Assembly (NCBI GenBank): GCA_017560425.1
Contig: JAFZEX010000011.1
Span: forward strand, 1 to 57,085
From: Alistipes sp.
GTDB taxonomy: Bacteria; Bacteroidota; Bacteroidia; Bacteroidales; Rikenellaceae
DNA: 57,085 bases
Direction: 5' to 3'
Below, piece after piece: positions 6,585-14,998 of the stretch (position 1 is its first letter; each line of letters begins with the position of its first letter). The position numbers and the translations under genes are program-made. The notes under the pieces were generated by a model, which was not told the origin of the DNA, searched no databases, and saw nothing but the letters and a program-made list of their open reading frames with translations.

Positions 6585-9393
6585 ATTTTGCTGGGCGCAT
6601 AATAACCTTTGTAAAGTTACCATCAGCGAGAACCTTCTTAGCCATAGCCTTCACGTCGTCATAAGTCACGTCATTAAGCATGTCGAGGTAATCCTCCTTG
6701 TAGTTGTAGCCCTCCTCATACCAACGTGTGATAGCCGACATCCAGCCGCCGTTGTTCTCGAGAACGTTATTGTAGTTCTTCTTGAGGAACTCACGAGCCT
6801 TGTCGATGTCGTCGTGCTTAGGACCCTCCTCAGCAATCTTCTCGATCTCGGCAACGCAAATCTCTACGAGCTCGTCAGCAAGCTGCTCGTTAGTGTCGAA
6901 TGCGATTAGCATCTGATAGTGCTCGTAAGGATACTTGTTGATGCCACCCTGCACCTGTACGCCATAGGTACCACCCTTCTCCTCACGGATAGAAACGAGG
7001 TAGCGTGAGTCGAGCGCACGGCAAAGGAGGTCGAGTACGAGGCGGTTCTTAGCGTTGTCAGCAAAGTCGCCCGAGTAAGTCAAGTATACAGACACCTTAG
7101 GCTGCTGCATCTGAGCTGTGAAGTCGCAAGTAACCTCACCCGTAGCAACACGCACGCCATCGTCCTGAGCGCTATACTTCGACTTCTTAGCAGTAGGCAA
7201 TGAGCCGATATACTTCTCAACGAGTGGCTTCAAAGTCTCGAGCTCCACGTTACCAACGATGATGAAGCGGAAGTCGTTAGCGTAGCTGTAAAGCTGGCTG
7301 TGTACGCTTGCCAAGCTCTCGAGGGTCAATGTCTCGAAGTCAGAAGCCTTAGTCATCTGACGACGTGGGTGGTTACCATAGAGAGTCTCAATATAGTTCT
7401 TGCTTACGATGTATGAAGGATCCTTCTCCATGTTAGTGAAGTAAGGAACATACATCTTCTTAATATTGTCGAGGTCGTTCTGATCGAAGCGTGGGTCGGT
7501 AAACTGGAGGTACATGAGCTGAAGGATAGTCTCGATGTCCTTAGGCGAACCTGCAGCGTTCACGCCGTGCTCGTAGTCAGCAACGCCGATAGATGCCGAT
7601 GCGTTCTTACCTGTAAGCTGCTTAGCGAGCTCAGTTGCTGAGAACTTGCTGATACCTGACTGACCCATCACCATGCCGAGCATGTCACCTGTGAAGAGCA
7701 CGTCGTCAGCGAGCAACGACTTACCACCCTTAGCCACAGCGTTGATGCGTACCTCGTCAGCCTTGAGTGTAGATGGGCGAACGATAACCTTGATGCCATT
7801 CTTCAATGTCCACTCAGTGTAGCCGAGCGACTCGTTAGTAGCTGTCTTCTTCACTACTGAGCCCTTCAACTCAACTGACTCGTCGATAAGTGGAACAATC
7901 ACGGTGTTGTCCTTGTAAGGTTCAATCTCTGCAGCCTTCACCTCAGCGATAACTGCCAAGAACTCCTCCTCAGTAGGGATCACAAGACCCTCCTTCTCAG
8001 GTGTGCGAGCAAGGATCACGAGGTTCTGATCAGGTGTTGAAAGCTGGCTGTAAAGCTGGTTGAAGATGTCGATGTTAATGCTTGCAAGCATCTGCTGGTC
8101 GAGCTGCCACTCAGTCTCAGCGTCCATCATAGGAGTACCCTTAGCGTAGAAGTCGAGGTAGCGCTGTGCATACTCGTCGTTGCGCACGTCGTTACGGTTT
8201 GTGTATTGGCGCTCAGCATACATCTTGAGCTCCTCCTTAGCACGCTCCAACTCGCCTGCTGTGAAGCCATGACGACGCATACGCTCCATCTCAGTGTACA
8301 TAGCACGGAAGCCATCGATGAGGCGACCCTCGTGAGCAACAACAGAGAAGCTTGTAGCGTCCAATGTAGGACATACGCCGATGCTACCCTCAGACATACC
8401 ACCACCCAAGAATGGAGCGTCAGCAGCCTGAGCAATCTCCTCGAAGCGGTTGTTCATCATCATTGTAGCGAGGTTGTAAACAACGTCCAAAGAGTAAGCC
8501 TCTACGGTGTTCTTAACCTCCTTAGGAAGAGCCTCACGACGACCAAACATCATCACGCTTGAACGTGTAAGCTCCACGTCAGAGAATACAGAAACGATAG
8601 GCTCCTCAGTTGCAGGAACGAATACTACCTCCTTCTGTGCAGCATCTGCTGGTGAGGCAGGAATATCTGACATAAGGTCCTTAAGCTTTGCCTCTACCTC
8701 ATCAACGTCGATGTCACCAACGATAACAATAGCCTGGTACTCAGGGCGATACCACTTCTTGTAGAAGTTCTCCAACGATGTGTGGTCGAATGAGTTTAGG
8801 CCATCGAGGTAGCCGATAAGGTTACGACGCTCGTAGATAGTGCCCTTGAACAAGTTCTCGAACATGTCGTACTGAGCACGAAGGTTAGCACCATCACGTG
8901 TACGAAGCTCCTCCATGATCACGCCACGCTCCTCATCAACCTCAGCTGGATCCAATGCGATGAACTGCGACCAGTCGTGAATGATAAGAAGAGCAAGGTC
9001 GAGGTTCTCAGGGGTGATTGGGCAATCCTTAATCATATACTCGGTGCAATCCCATGAAGTAAATGCGTTAAGGTTGTAACCAAACTGCACACCGATAGTC
9101 TCAAGGCTCTCAATCATCTCCTTACCTGGGAGGTTCTTGGTGCCGTTGAATGCCATGTGCTCGAGGAAGTGAGCCAAACCCTGCTGGTCGTCATCCTCCT
9201 GTACTGCGCCCACATCGTGGTAGATGTAGAAGCTTGCCTGGCCCTTTGGCTTCTCGTTGTGGCGAATGAAGTAGGTCATGCCATTCTCAAGGCGACCTAC
9301 TCGCACCTGCTCGTCAAGCGGAAGCGGAGTCTGAGCCGAAAGACCCATAACACCCAATACAAGTGCTACGAGTGAAAAAATAAGTTTTTTCAT
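6583..9393 (-). CDS. Secreted M16 (insulinase/pitrilysin family) zinc peptidase
   Basis: The protein is 936 residues with a cleavable signal peptide (LVLGVMGLSAQ end). It contains two tandem M16 repeats: an active N-terminal half carrying the inverted zinc motif HFLEH (His75, Glu78, His79), and C-terminal halves starting around residue 520 that lack it, as is normal for single-chain pitrilysins. It probably degrades peptides in the periplasm. It is monocistronic, driven by a TATCTTTG box, and ends directly in hairpin element B. Codon use is biased towards codons seen in the highly expressed genes here, which suggests strong expression. Confidence 0.93.
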   Translation of the reverse strand: MKKLIFSLVALVLGVMGLSAQTPLPLDEQVRVGRLENGMTYFIRHNEKPKGQASFYIYHDVGAVQEDDDQQGLAHFLEHMAFNGTKNLPGKEMIESLETIGVQFGYNLNAFTSWDCTEYMIKDCPITPENLDLALLIIHDWSQFIALDPAEVDEERGVIMEELRTRDGANLRAQYDMFENLFKGTIYERRNLIGYLDGLNSFDHTSLENFYKKWYRPEYQAIVIVGDIDVDEVEAKLKDLMSDIPASPADAAQKEVVFVPATEEPIVSVFSDVELTRSSVMMFGRREALPKEVKNTVEAYSLDVVYNLATMMMNNRFEEIAQAADAPFLGGGMSEGSIGVCPTLDATSFSVVAHEGRLIDGFRAMYTEMERMRRHGFTAGELERAKEELKMYAERQYTNRNDVRNDEYAQRYLDFYAKGTPMMDAETEWQLDQQMLASINIDIFNQLYSQLSTPDQNLVILARTPEKEGLVIPTEEEFLAVIAEVKAAEIEPYKDNTVIVPLIDESVELKGSVVKKTATNESLGYTEWTLKNGIKVIVRPSTLKADEVRINAVAKGGKSLLADDVLFTGDMLGMVMGQSGISKFSATELAKQLTGKNASASIGVADYEHGVNAAGSPKDIETILQLMYLQFTDPRFDQNDLDNIKKMYVPYFTNMEKDPSYIVSKNYIETLYGNHPRRQMTKASDFETLTLESLASVHSQLYSYANDFRFIIVGNVELETLKPLVEKYIGSLPTAKKSKYSAQDDGVRVATGEVTCDFTAQMQQPKVSVYLTYSGDFADNAKNRLVLDLLCRALDSRYLVSIREEKGGTYGVQVQGGINKYPYEHYQMLIAFDTNEQLADELVEICVAEIEKIAEEGPKHDDIDKAREFLKKNYNNVLENNGGWMSAITRWYEEGYNYKEDYLDMLNDVTYDDVKAMAKKVLADGNFTKVIMRPAK

Positions 9394-9462
9394 AAAGCTG
9401 ATAATTAAGTAATTATATTAAGTTTTTGTTGCTATCTGCACATTTGCGGATATTAATTCAAG

Positions 9463-9470
9463 CAAAGATA
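9463..9470 (-). promoter_or_regulatory. -7 box of M16 peptidase promoter
   Basis: TATCTTTG on the minus strand, with a TTG about 20 bases further upstream (near 9490). It gives a leader of roughly 65 bases. Confidence 0.55.
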
Positions 9471-9568
9471 CGATTTTTTGCTTGATTACCAACATCTACG
9501 CACACATTTTTTGAATTTATTTACACAATATTTCAACGCCAATGTTAGCTTATTATTGCAAAGTTTAG

Positions 9569-9576
9569 TATATTTG
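9569..9576 (+). promoter_or_regulatory. -7 box of thioesterase-glycosyltransferase operon
   Basis: TATATTTG lies 19 bases before the ATG of the acyl-ACP thioesterase gene. The -33 region is weak (TTAG near 9544). Confidence 0.5.
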
Positions 9577-9595
9577 TACTCAAATATTACTACAT

Positions 9596-10318
9596 ATGGC
9601 AGAAATCACTACTTACAAATACCGAATAGAGCCCCAGGATGTAGACTTCACACTACGTGCCTCGGCAGCCTCAATCATCAACTATATGCTCAACGTTGCG
9701 GGCATCGATGCCGACAGCAAGGGCTTTGGCGTAGCATCGCTCCAGGGCAACAAATTTACATGGGTACTCTCACGCCTCGCCGTGGATATCGAGCGCCAAG
9801 CAGAGCAGTATAGCAACATCGAGATCGACACATGGGTCAATGAGTGCAACCGTCTCTCCTCTACCCGTAACTTCTGCATGCGTCAGGGCAACGAGCTTTT
9901 GGCAGCCTCAGTGTCGCAGTGGTGCGTGCTTGACATGGAGAGCCGTCAGGTAGTAGACCTCTCTATCATGAAGGAGCGCCACGACCAAATCATGGTAGAT
10001 GCTCCATCGCCCACAAGCGTCCCTGCTCGCCTACGTCCTATGGAGTACACAGCCTCGAGCCAGCACACCGTGGCATACAGCGACATCGACTTTAACCGCC
10101 ACATGAACACGTTGCGCTATGTCGATATGATCTTCGATGCTATCTCGCTCGATGCCATCGAGAACAACCGTGGCATGCGTCTTGACTTTAACTTCATCGC
10201 CGAGGCACGCTATGGCGAGACACTAACCATATCACACCTAAACGATGGCAACACATGGCACTTCGAGATAGCCACAGCAGAGAAGACGCTTTGTAGAGCA
10301 AAAATAGAGTTTAAGTAA
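9596..10318 (+). CDS. Acyl-[acyl-carrier-protein] thioesterase
   Basis: This 240-residue double-hotdog protein of the FatA/bacterial acyl-ACP thioesterase family hydrolyses acyl-ACP to free fatty acid. The N-terminal hotdog holds TWVLSRLAVDIERQ and the C-terminal one holds the catalytic-type SDIDFNRHMNTLRYVDM (about 158-174), with Asn and His placed as in plant and bacterial FatA/FatB. The start is the ATG after the TATATTTG box. The next gene begins directly after its TAA, so the two form an operon. Confidence 0.88.
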   Translation: MAEITTYKYRIEPQDVDFTLRASAASIINYMLNVAGIDADSKGFGVASLQGNKFTWVLSRLAVDIERQAEQYSNIEIDTWVNECNRLSSTRNFCMRQGNELLAASVSQWCVLDMESRQVVDLSIMKERHDQIMVDAPSPTSVPARLRPMEYTASSQHTVAYSDIDFNRHMNTLRYVDMIFDAISLDAIENNRGMRLDFNFIAEARYGETLTISHLNDGNTWHFEIATAEKTLCRAKIEFK

Positions 10319-11461
10319 GTGAACACCAAGAAGCTACATATCGCCATCGTTGGTCCTGCACACCCCTATCGTGGAGGACTTGCCTCCATCATGGAGACCA
10401 TGGCTCGTGAGTATCAGCGTCGAGGCTATCGAGTCGATATTCTCACCTTCACGCTGCAATACCCCGCCCTTTTGTTCCCCGGCAAGAGTCAGACGGTAGA
10501 CACCCCTCCGCCCACCGATCTAAGCATCGAGCGCAAGGTATCGACCATCAACCCTATGACCTGGTGGCAGGTGGGTCGCAAGCTCTGCAAGCTACGTCCC
10601 GACATTGTGCTAATGAAGTATTGGACACCCTTCATGGCACCTTGCTTCGGCTCTATCGCACGCCTTGCCCGCAAGAATGGCCACACACGTGTCATCTGTC
10701 AGATAGACAACGTCGAGCCCCACGAGCACCACATAACCGACAAGATGTTTAACCGCTACTACCTACGCTCGGTAGATGGATTTATCTACATGTCGGAGCA
10801 GGTGCATGGCGAGCTTACAACATACACCCACGCCCCCGCACTCTTCTCGCCACACCCCATGTTCGAGCACTTTGGAGAGCGCAAGGAGCGCACCGAGGCG
10901 TGCAATGCCTTGGGCTTAGACCCTGGCACTCGCTATGCCCTATTCTTCGGCCTCATACGTGACTACAAGGGCTTAGACACCCTCATCGAGGCATGGGCAA
11001 AGTTCCGCCGCTCGGGACATAAGCTCCTCATAGCGGGCGAGTTCTACGCCTCACGCGATAAGTATATCGACCTTATTGAACGCCTTGGCTTACAAGATGA
11101 TATCATCCTCCACGACCACTTTATCCCCGACAGCGAGGTAGCCAACTACTTCTCCGTCTCGGACTGCGTGGTGCTCCCCTACAAGACCGCAACGCAGAGT
11201 GGCGTGACACAGATAGCCTACAACTTCCGCACCCCTATCATCGTAACAGACGTAGGAGGACTAAAGGAGATTGTTCCCGACGGCGTGGTAGGATATGTCG
11301 TAGACAGCTCAGTCGAGGGTGTCGTAGATGGACTAAACAGAATATACGAGCAAGGTTGCCTCGATGAGTTCACCCACAATATGGAGCATGAGCGCAAGCG
11401 CTTCTCGTGGGCAGCCATGTGCGACAAAATCGAGGAGGTATACCACCTAACGAATAAATAG
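10319..11461 (+). CDS. Family 4-type glycosyltransferase
   Basis: The 380-residue protein has a GT-B fold. The N-terminal domain opens with HPYRGGLASIMETMA, the nucleotide-independent start typical of GT4. The C-terminal domain contains FFGLIRDYKG, SVSDCVVLPY and the donor-binding region ATQSGVTQIAYNFRTPIIVT with VGGLKE. The classical EX7E is altered: the first Glu position is within TQSG. No signal peptide or membrane span is seen. The start is a GTG placed immediately after the thioesterase stop (TAAGTG), implying coupling. Donor and acceptor are unknown; pairing with a thioesterase hints at lipid or glycolipid metabolism, which is inference. Confidence 0.85.
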   Translation: MNTKKLHIAIVGPAHPYRGGLASIMETMAREYQRRGYRVDILTFTLQYPALLFPGKSQTVDTPPPTDLSIERKVSTINPMTWWQVGRKLCKLRPDIVLMKYWTPFMAPCFGSIARLARKNGHTRVICQIDNVEPHEHHITDKMFNRYYLRSVDGFIYMSEQVHGELTTYTHAPALFSPHPMFEHFGERKERTEACNALGLDPGTRYALFFGLIRDYKGLDTLIEAWAKFRRSGHKLLIAGEFYASRDKYIDLIERLGLQDDIILHDHFIPDSEVANYFSVSDCVVLPYKTATQSGVTQIAYNFRTPIIVTDVGGLKEIVPDGVVGYVVDSSVEGVVDGLNRIYEQGCLDEFTHNMEHERKRFSWAAMCDKIEEVYHLTNK

Positions 11462-11473
11462 TTGGCAAAAATA

Positions 11474-11505
11474 TTTTGTTGTTACAACGAAAATCACTAT
11501 ATTTG
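11474..11505 (+). promoter_or_regulatory. Promoter of zeta-like kinase gene pair
   Basis: TTTTG at 11474-11478 and TATATTTG at 11498-11505 have a 19-base gap, a full match to the Bacteroidota vegetative promoter. Confidence 0.7.
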
Positions 11506-11528
11506 CATAAAGTAAGTTTATAAGAGGT

Positions 11529-12101
11529 ATGCGCAAGCTCTATATCATAGCAGGTTGTAACGGTGCCGGCAAGACCACGGCATCATACACTATGCTTCCC
11601 GAGCTACTGCACTGCCACGAGTTTGTAAACGCCGACGAGATTGCTCGAGGACTCTCGCCATTCAATCCCGATAGCATGGCTATCGAGGCTGGTCGCCTAA
11701 TGCTTCGCCGCATCAACGACCTCTTGGAGGAGGGCACCGACTTCGCATTCGAGACAACACTATCAACCAAAACATACCAAAAGTTCATCGAACGAGCTCA
11801 GGAGCGTGGCTACTTTGTGTCACTGCTCTACTTTTGGCTTCCCTCGCCCGAGCAGGCTATCGAGCGTGTGGCTAAGCGTGTGAGCCTCGGTGGACACAAC
11901 ATTCCTGTAAACACGATTTGTCGTCGCTACGAGTCGAGCATGCGTAACCTCACGAAGCTCTACGTTCCCATCTGCGACTATTGGGTAATCTACGACAATT
12001 CGACTGCCGAGGGGGTGAGAAAGATAGCATACGGCTCGAAGGGCGAAATAAAAGAGATCGTCAATCCGTTAGCTTATCAGAAAATTTTGAGTTATGAGTG
12101 A
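11529..12101 (+). CDS. Zeta-toxin-like P-loop kinase
   Basis: The protein is 190 residues. Walker A is GCNGAGKTT (residues 9-17), followed by NADEIARGLSPFNPD, FETTLS (the conserved substrate-site strand) and GGHNIP with CRRYESSMRN, an arrangement shared by the zeta toxin/AAA_33 proteins common in bacterial chromosomes. Classical zeta toxins phosphorylate UDP-N-acetylglucosamine; many chromosomal relatives are untested. It has its own full promoter, and its last eight bases overlap a 54-codon gene in another frame, as in a toxin-antitoxin pair. It could equally be a housekeeping kinase. Confidence 0.75.
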   Translation: MRKLYIIAGCNGAGKTTASYTMLPELLHCHEFVNADEIARGLSPFNPDSMAIEAGRLMLRRINDLLEEGTDFAFETTLSTKTYQKFIERAQERGYFVSLLYFWLPSPEQAIERVAKRVSLGGHNIPVNTICRRYESSMRNLTKLYVPICDYWVIYDNSTAEGVRKIAYGSKGEIKEIVNPLAYQKILSYE

Positions 12102-12258
12102 GTTTGAGCTTAGAGAGCTACAGGAGCGTATCGACGCAGGAATACTTCTTGCACAGCGTCGTCTTATCGAGCGCACCCGACGAGATAATGGCGACCTGGT
12201 GGTTGTGCGTGACGGCAAGGTCGTACACCTAACCCCCGACCAGCTATTAGAGGAGTAG
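12094..12258 (+). CDS. Small protein (54 aa), candidate antitoxin partner
   Basis: The ATG at 12094 overlaps the end of the kinase gene by eight bases (ATGAGTGA) and the frame runs to TAG at 12256-12258. The product is highly charged: MSEFELRELQERIDAGILLA opens an amphipathic helix rich in Glu and Arg, then comes a basic patch (RRLIERTRRD) and a beta-like end (DLVVVRDGKVVHLTPDQLL). I do not recognise a named family. Overlap, operon position and charge suggest a regulator or antitoxin of the upstream kinase; that is inference. Confidence 0.6.
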   Translation: MSEFELRELQERIDAGILLAQRRLIERTRRDNGDLVVVRDGKVVHLTPDQLLEE

Positions 12259-12276
12259 ACAAGTAAACAAAAAGTT

Positions 12277-12306
12277 AGAGGAGACCCGCTTTGGGCCTCC
12301 TCTTTT
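12277..12306. terminator. Bidirectional terminator between convergent genes
   Basis: AGAGGAG-CCC / GGG-CTCCTCT with TTTT on the right and AAAAAG on the left. It serves the kinase pair on plus and the 175-aa gene on minus. Confidence 0.8.
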
Positions 12307-12330
12307 ACGTTAGTATATTGCCTTGGCAGA

Positions 12331-12858
12331 CTACCAGATTCGGTTGCACATCACAATATCACCACCATCATTAAGCTTCATAGTCTTGTCATCAATGTAG
12401 ACAATAGTCATCTCACCAGAGAAATTCTCATCGAGGCCACTCATCTCAGCACGCAACTGCTTTTCTAGCTCATCCTTAAGCATAACCAACACATCTGCAT
12501 ACATAGGATTATATGGCTCAATTGCAATCTTCTCAATATCAACATCAACATCTGTTGCATTTAGCGAGATAACTGAACCATCAAGCGTCCAATCAGCCTC
12601 AATCTCAAACTCTATCGAAATGACAACACTTGTTTGATCATCAATAGGCAGTGTAGCATCTGCTGATAGGAGCACCTCCACCTCTCCATCCTCATCGAAA
12701 ATCATGATAGACTTAGCATTTTCAAATCCCTGCTCAGCAAGTCCAAACACCGATGAATCAACATTCCACTTACCGATGATCTTAGATGCCTGCGCTGAAG
12801 CATCAACAGCTACTGCTGCAACGAGCAACATGATAGCCAACGAAATAAACTTTTTCAT
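12331..12858 (-). CDS. Secreted protein of unknown function, lipocalin-like opening
   Basis: The protein is 175 residues with a signal peptide ending in ASAQA. The mature part opens IIGKWNVDSS, a G-x-W pattern seen in lipocalin-like and DUF4488-type Bacteroidota proteins, and is then acidic and beta-rich (DVDVDIEKIAIEP). It has a single cysteine near the C terminus (VMCNRIW). It lies 12 bases after ispE and ends at a terminator, so it is the last gene of a three-gene minus operon. I cannot assign a function. Confidence 0.7.
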   Translation of the reverse strand: MKKFISLAIMLLVAAVAVDASAQASKIIGKWNVDSSVFGLAEQGFENAKSIMIFDEDGEVEVLLSADATLPIDDQTSVVISIEFEIEADWTLDGSVISLNATDVDVDIEKIAIEPYNPMYADVLVMLKDELEKQLRAEMSGLDENFSGEMTIVYIDDKTMKLNDGGDIVMCNRIW

Positions 12859-12870
12859 AGCACAAAATTA

Positions 12871-13686
12871 TTAGTTAATATATTCAATATGTACAAACTC
12901 ATCATCGCCAAACGTTAGCTCAGGGCGAGCCTTAAACAAGCCGAACACCGCAGAGCCCGAGCCCGACATCGAGGCATACACAGCACCACTATCCATGAGC
13001 GACTGCTTAATCTCGGCAATGCGTGGATGTGCCGCAAGGATGTGACCCTCAAAGTCGTTGAGCACACTACCCTGCCACCTATCCACACTATCTTGCAACA
13101 ATTCACGCAAGTCGTCATTAGGCACACATGGCTTAACACCCGAGTATGCCTCAGCCGTAGAGACACCCTCCTGGGGCTTAACCACAGCAAGCCATAAACC
13201 GTGCAAATCTACCGTTGCTGGCTCCATAACCTCACCACGAGAGGTGCAATACTGCGGCTCGTCGTAGACAAAGAACGGCGTGTCGCTACCCAACTCGGCA
13301 GCAAGCTCGGCAAGAACACTGCGCTCCAGCCCAAGCTCAAATATCTCGTTAATAGCCACAATCACGGCAGTAGCATCTGACGAGCCGCCACCAAGACCTG
13401 CACCAAAGGGCACACGCTTATCGAGGGTTATACGCACACCGCCCACGCCATAACGCTCCTGCATAAGGCGGGCAGCACGCACACAGAGGTTCTTCTCCGC
13501 TGGACAATCAACAACAATGCCTCGACCCACAAACTCAACGCCCTCACCCTGCATAGCCTCGACCTCGACAACATCGTAGAGCCCACGCACGTGATACATC
13601 ACCGTCTGCAACTCATGGTAGCCGTCCTCACGCTTACGCACAATGCGCAAGCCCAAGTTTATCTTACAACACGCCTCTAATACCAT
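12871..13686 (-). CDS. ispE: 4-diphosphocytidyl-2-C-methyl-D-erythritol kinase
   Basis: This GHMP kinase performs the ATP-dependent fourth step of the MEP isoprenoid pathway. The 271-residue length is typical. An N-terminal CKINLGLRI strand contacts substrate, the glycine-rich ATP loop is PFGAGLGGGSSDA (about 90-102), and the C-terminal motif is ASMSGSGSAVFGLF. It lies 14 bases after the zinc-ribbon gene and 12 before the secreted protein, all minus. Confidence 0.95.
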   Translation of the reverse strand: MVLEACCKINLGLRIVRKREDGYHELQTVMYHVRGLYDVVEVEAMQGEGVEFVGRGIVVDCPAEKNLCVRAARLMQERYGVGGVRITLDKRVPFGAGLGGGSSDATAVIVAINEIFELGLERSVLAELAAELGSDTPFFVYDEPQYCTSRGEVMEPATVDLHGLWLAVVKPQEGVSTAEAYSGVKPCVPNDDLRELLQDSVDRWQGSVLNDFEGHILAAHPRIAEIKQSLMDSGAVYASMSGSGSAVFGLFKARPELTFGDDEFVHIEYIN

Positions 13687-13700
13687 AATTACTAAATGGC

Positions 13701-14156
13701 CTAAAAGAATAAGCCTATCACAAAACCTATGATAAACACCACGATGGAAGCCATAGCCACATATCGCGAGTAGTTACCCAACTTCTCCGCAGACTCCTCA
13801 TTACCCGACTTCCACGCTTTTGTAGACAACACTCTGAGCACAAGCGACACAACAGCACAAGGCCAATAAAGTATTATCGCAACAATAGACCAACCTAACG
13901 ACACATGGGGATTGGGCTCCAAGTCGTAACGTCGTGCAATGGGCGTGTTGAAGGCATCAGCACTTCTCTTCATCTCCTCAGTATTGTGCGGAGTTGCTGG
14001 CTCGGCAGGTTTTGCAGGCTCAACAACACTTATCTCAGGCATCACAGGCTTAACAACAGGGGTTGCCTGGGGTGTTAGTGGCGCACCACAGCGCATGCAT
14101 ACACTCTTCGACGCTGGCACGATAATACCACATTTAGGACAAACAACAACAGCCAT
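13701..14156 (-). CDS. Zinc-ribbon protein with CD225/dispanin-like membrane domain
   Basis: The protein is 151 residues. A zinc ribbon at the N terminus (Cys6, Cys9, Cys20, Cys23) is joined by a Pro/Ala/Glu-rich linker to two membrane segments. The first is WSIVAIILYWPCAVVSLVL, then KAWKSGNEESAEK, then the second, IVVFIIGFVIGLFF. The pattern membrane helix, Pro-Cys, A/S-L-V, short loop with small-to-acidic GN-x-E-x-A, second helix matches CD225/dispanin proteins. The role is unknown. It is the first gene of the ispE operon. Confidence 0.7.
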   Translation of the reverse strand: MAVVVCPKCGIIVPASKSVCMRCGAPLTPQATPVVKPVMPEISVVEPAKPAEPATPHNTEEMKRSADAFNTPIARRYDLEPNPHVSLGWSIVAIILYWPCAVVSLVLRVLSTKAWKSGNEESAEKLGNYSRYVAMASIVVFIIGFVIGLFF

Positions 14157-14195
14157 AGTAAAGTATCATGTAAAATTATTAGGCATATCTTTATA

Positions 14196-14203
14196 CAAAG
14201 ATA
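14196..14203 (-). promoter_or_regulatory. -7 box of the zinc-ribbon/ispE operon
   Basis: TATCTTTG on the minus strand, 40 bases before the ATG. Confidence 0.5.
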
Positions 14204-14247
14204 GGGAAAATTTAGCAACATCACTACATAATATTCTTAAAAATTTA

Positions 14248-14279
14248 TTTGGATATAAGAATACTATTTCGTATCTTTG
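14248..14279 (+). promoter_or_regulatory. Promoter of the 93-aa gene
   Basis: TTTG at 14248-14251 and TATCTTTG at 14272-14279 have a 20-base gap. It is divergent from the ispE operon promoter. Confidence 0.65.
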
Positions 14280-14329
14280 CGTAATAGCTAATAGCGAATT
14301 TTATAAATTAACTAAATAATTTTACGATT

Positions 14330-14611
14330 ATGGCAAATTTGAGAGTCCTAAAGAAGGAGATTGACTATCGTTTGGAGGAGTTCGTATTTGACTGCGAGAT
14401 GGCAGCATTCTTCCAGCCTAACAAGGAGGAGAAGGTTGTAGAACTTATGCTTAAGGGCGTAGAGTTGCGCAACGCTTTCTACGTAAAGGCTAACAACCCT
14501 GCTGAGCCACACAACCGCTCATTGGTTAAGAAGCACTACGCAGCCCTCCGTCGTGATATGGCTGAGAGCTTCGCTGGCTTGTTCGCTGAGCTTAGCGCAG
14601 TTTGCGAGTAA
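14330..14611 (+). CDS. Small conserved-looking protein of unknown function
   Basis: The 93-residue cytoplasmic protein is mostly helical and charged, without signal peptide or cysteine motif (two cysteines, one at the very end). Segments such as DYRLEEFVFDCEMA and NRSLVKKHYAALRRDM suggest a helical bundle. It has its own strong promoter and a perfect intrinsic terminator, and highly biased codons, so it is a real and probably well-expressed gene. I do not recognise its family. Confidence 0.8.
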   Translation: MANLRVLKKEIDYRLEEFVFDCEMAAFFQPNKEEKVVELMLKGVELRNAFYVKANNPAEPHNRSLVKKHYAALRRDMAESFAGLFAELSAVCE

Positions 14612-14631
14612 CACCACTCCGCACAATGCAC

Positions 14632-14663
14632 AATGCCGACCTTTACGGGGTCGGCATTTTTTT
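14632..14663 (+). terminator. Terminator after the 93-aa gene
   Basis: ATGCCGACC / GGTCGGCAT stem followed by seven Ts. Confidence 0.9.
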
Positions 14664-14866
14664 GTTTAGCGACGCGTGACACGTAGGAAGAGATAAGCCC
14701 TGCGTGCTTGATAGGGGTTTTTAAAGTGGGACGAATGGGATAGATGGGAGCGCTAAAATAGGGAGATTAGGGGAATTTAAGGAGATTAAGGAAATTAAGG
14801 AAAGGCTATCACTAAACTCATTAAATTCACTAAACTCCTTAATCTACCACCTCAATCAGCGCACCG
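14664..14866. repeat. Composite fold-back region beside hairpin copies C/D
   Basis: It contains GGGACGAATGGGATAGATGG, then AATTTAAGGAGATTAAGGAA, then ATTCACTAAACTCCTTAA: the same modules, in the same order, as 6050-6195. It ends with CCACCTCAATCAGCGCAC (about 14848-14865), the distal tail found beside other hairpin copies. No gene is seen. Confidence 0.7.
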
Positions 14867-14996
14867 ATTTCTCGCGAGAAGGGTTGCAGATGCAACGCTC
14901 GGCAAAAATCCCGACGATGGGCTGTACTTTGGCGTACTGCTCATTGTCGGGACTCTTTTTGCTAGCGGCGGCAGATGCGCCCTTATCACGAGAAAG
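14867..14996 (-). repeat. Long-hairpin element, copy C
   Basis: Arms TTTCTCGCGAGAAGGG and CCCTTATCACGAGAAA pair almost fully. The apical stem is CCCGAC...GTCGGG, with GATGGGCTGTAC / GTACTGCTCATT around the loop, in the same orientation as copy B. In the minus-strand sense the apical stem is followed by ATTTTTG. It joins copy D head-on through GAAATTTC. Confidence 0.85.
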
Positions 14997-14998
14997 AA

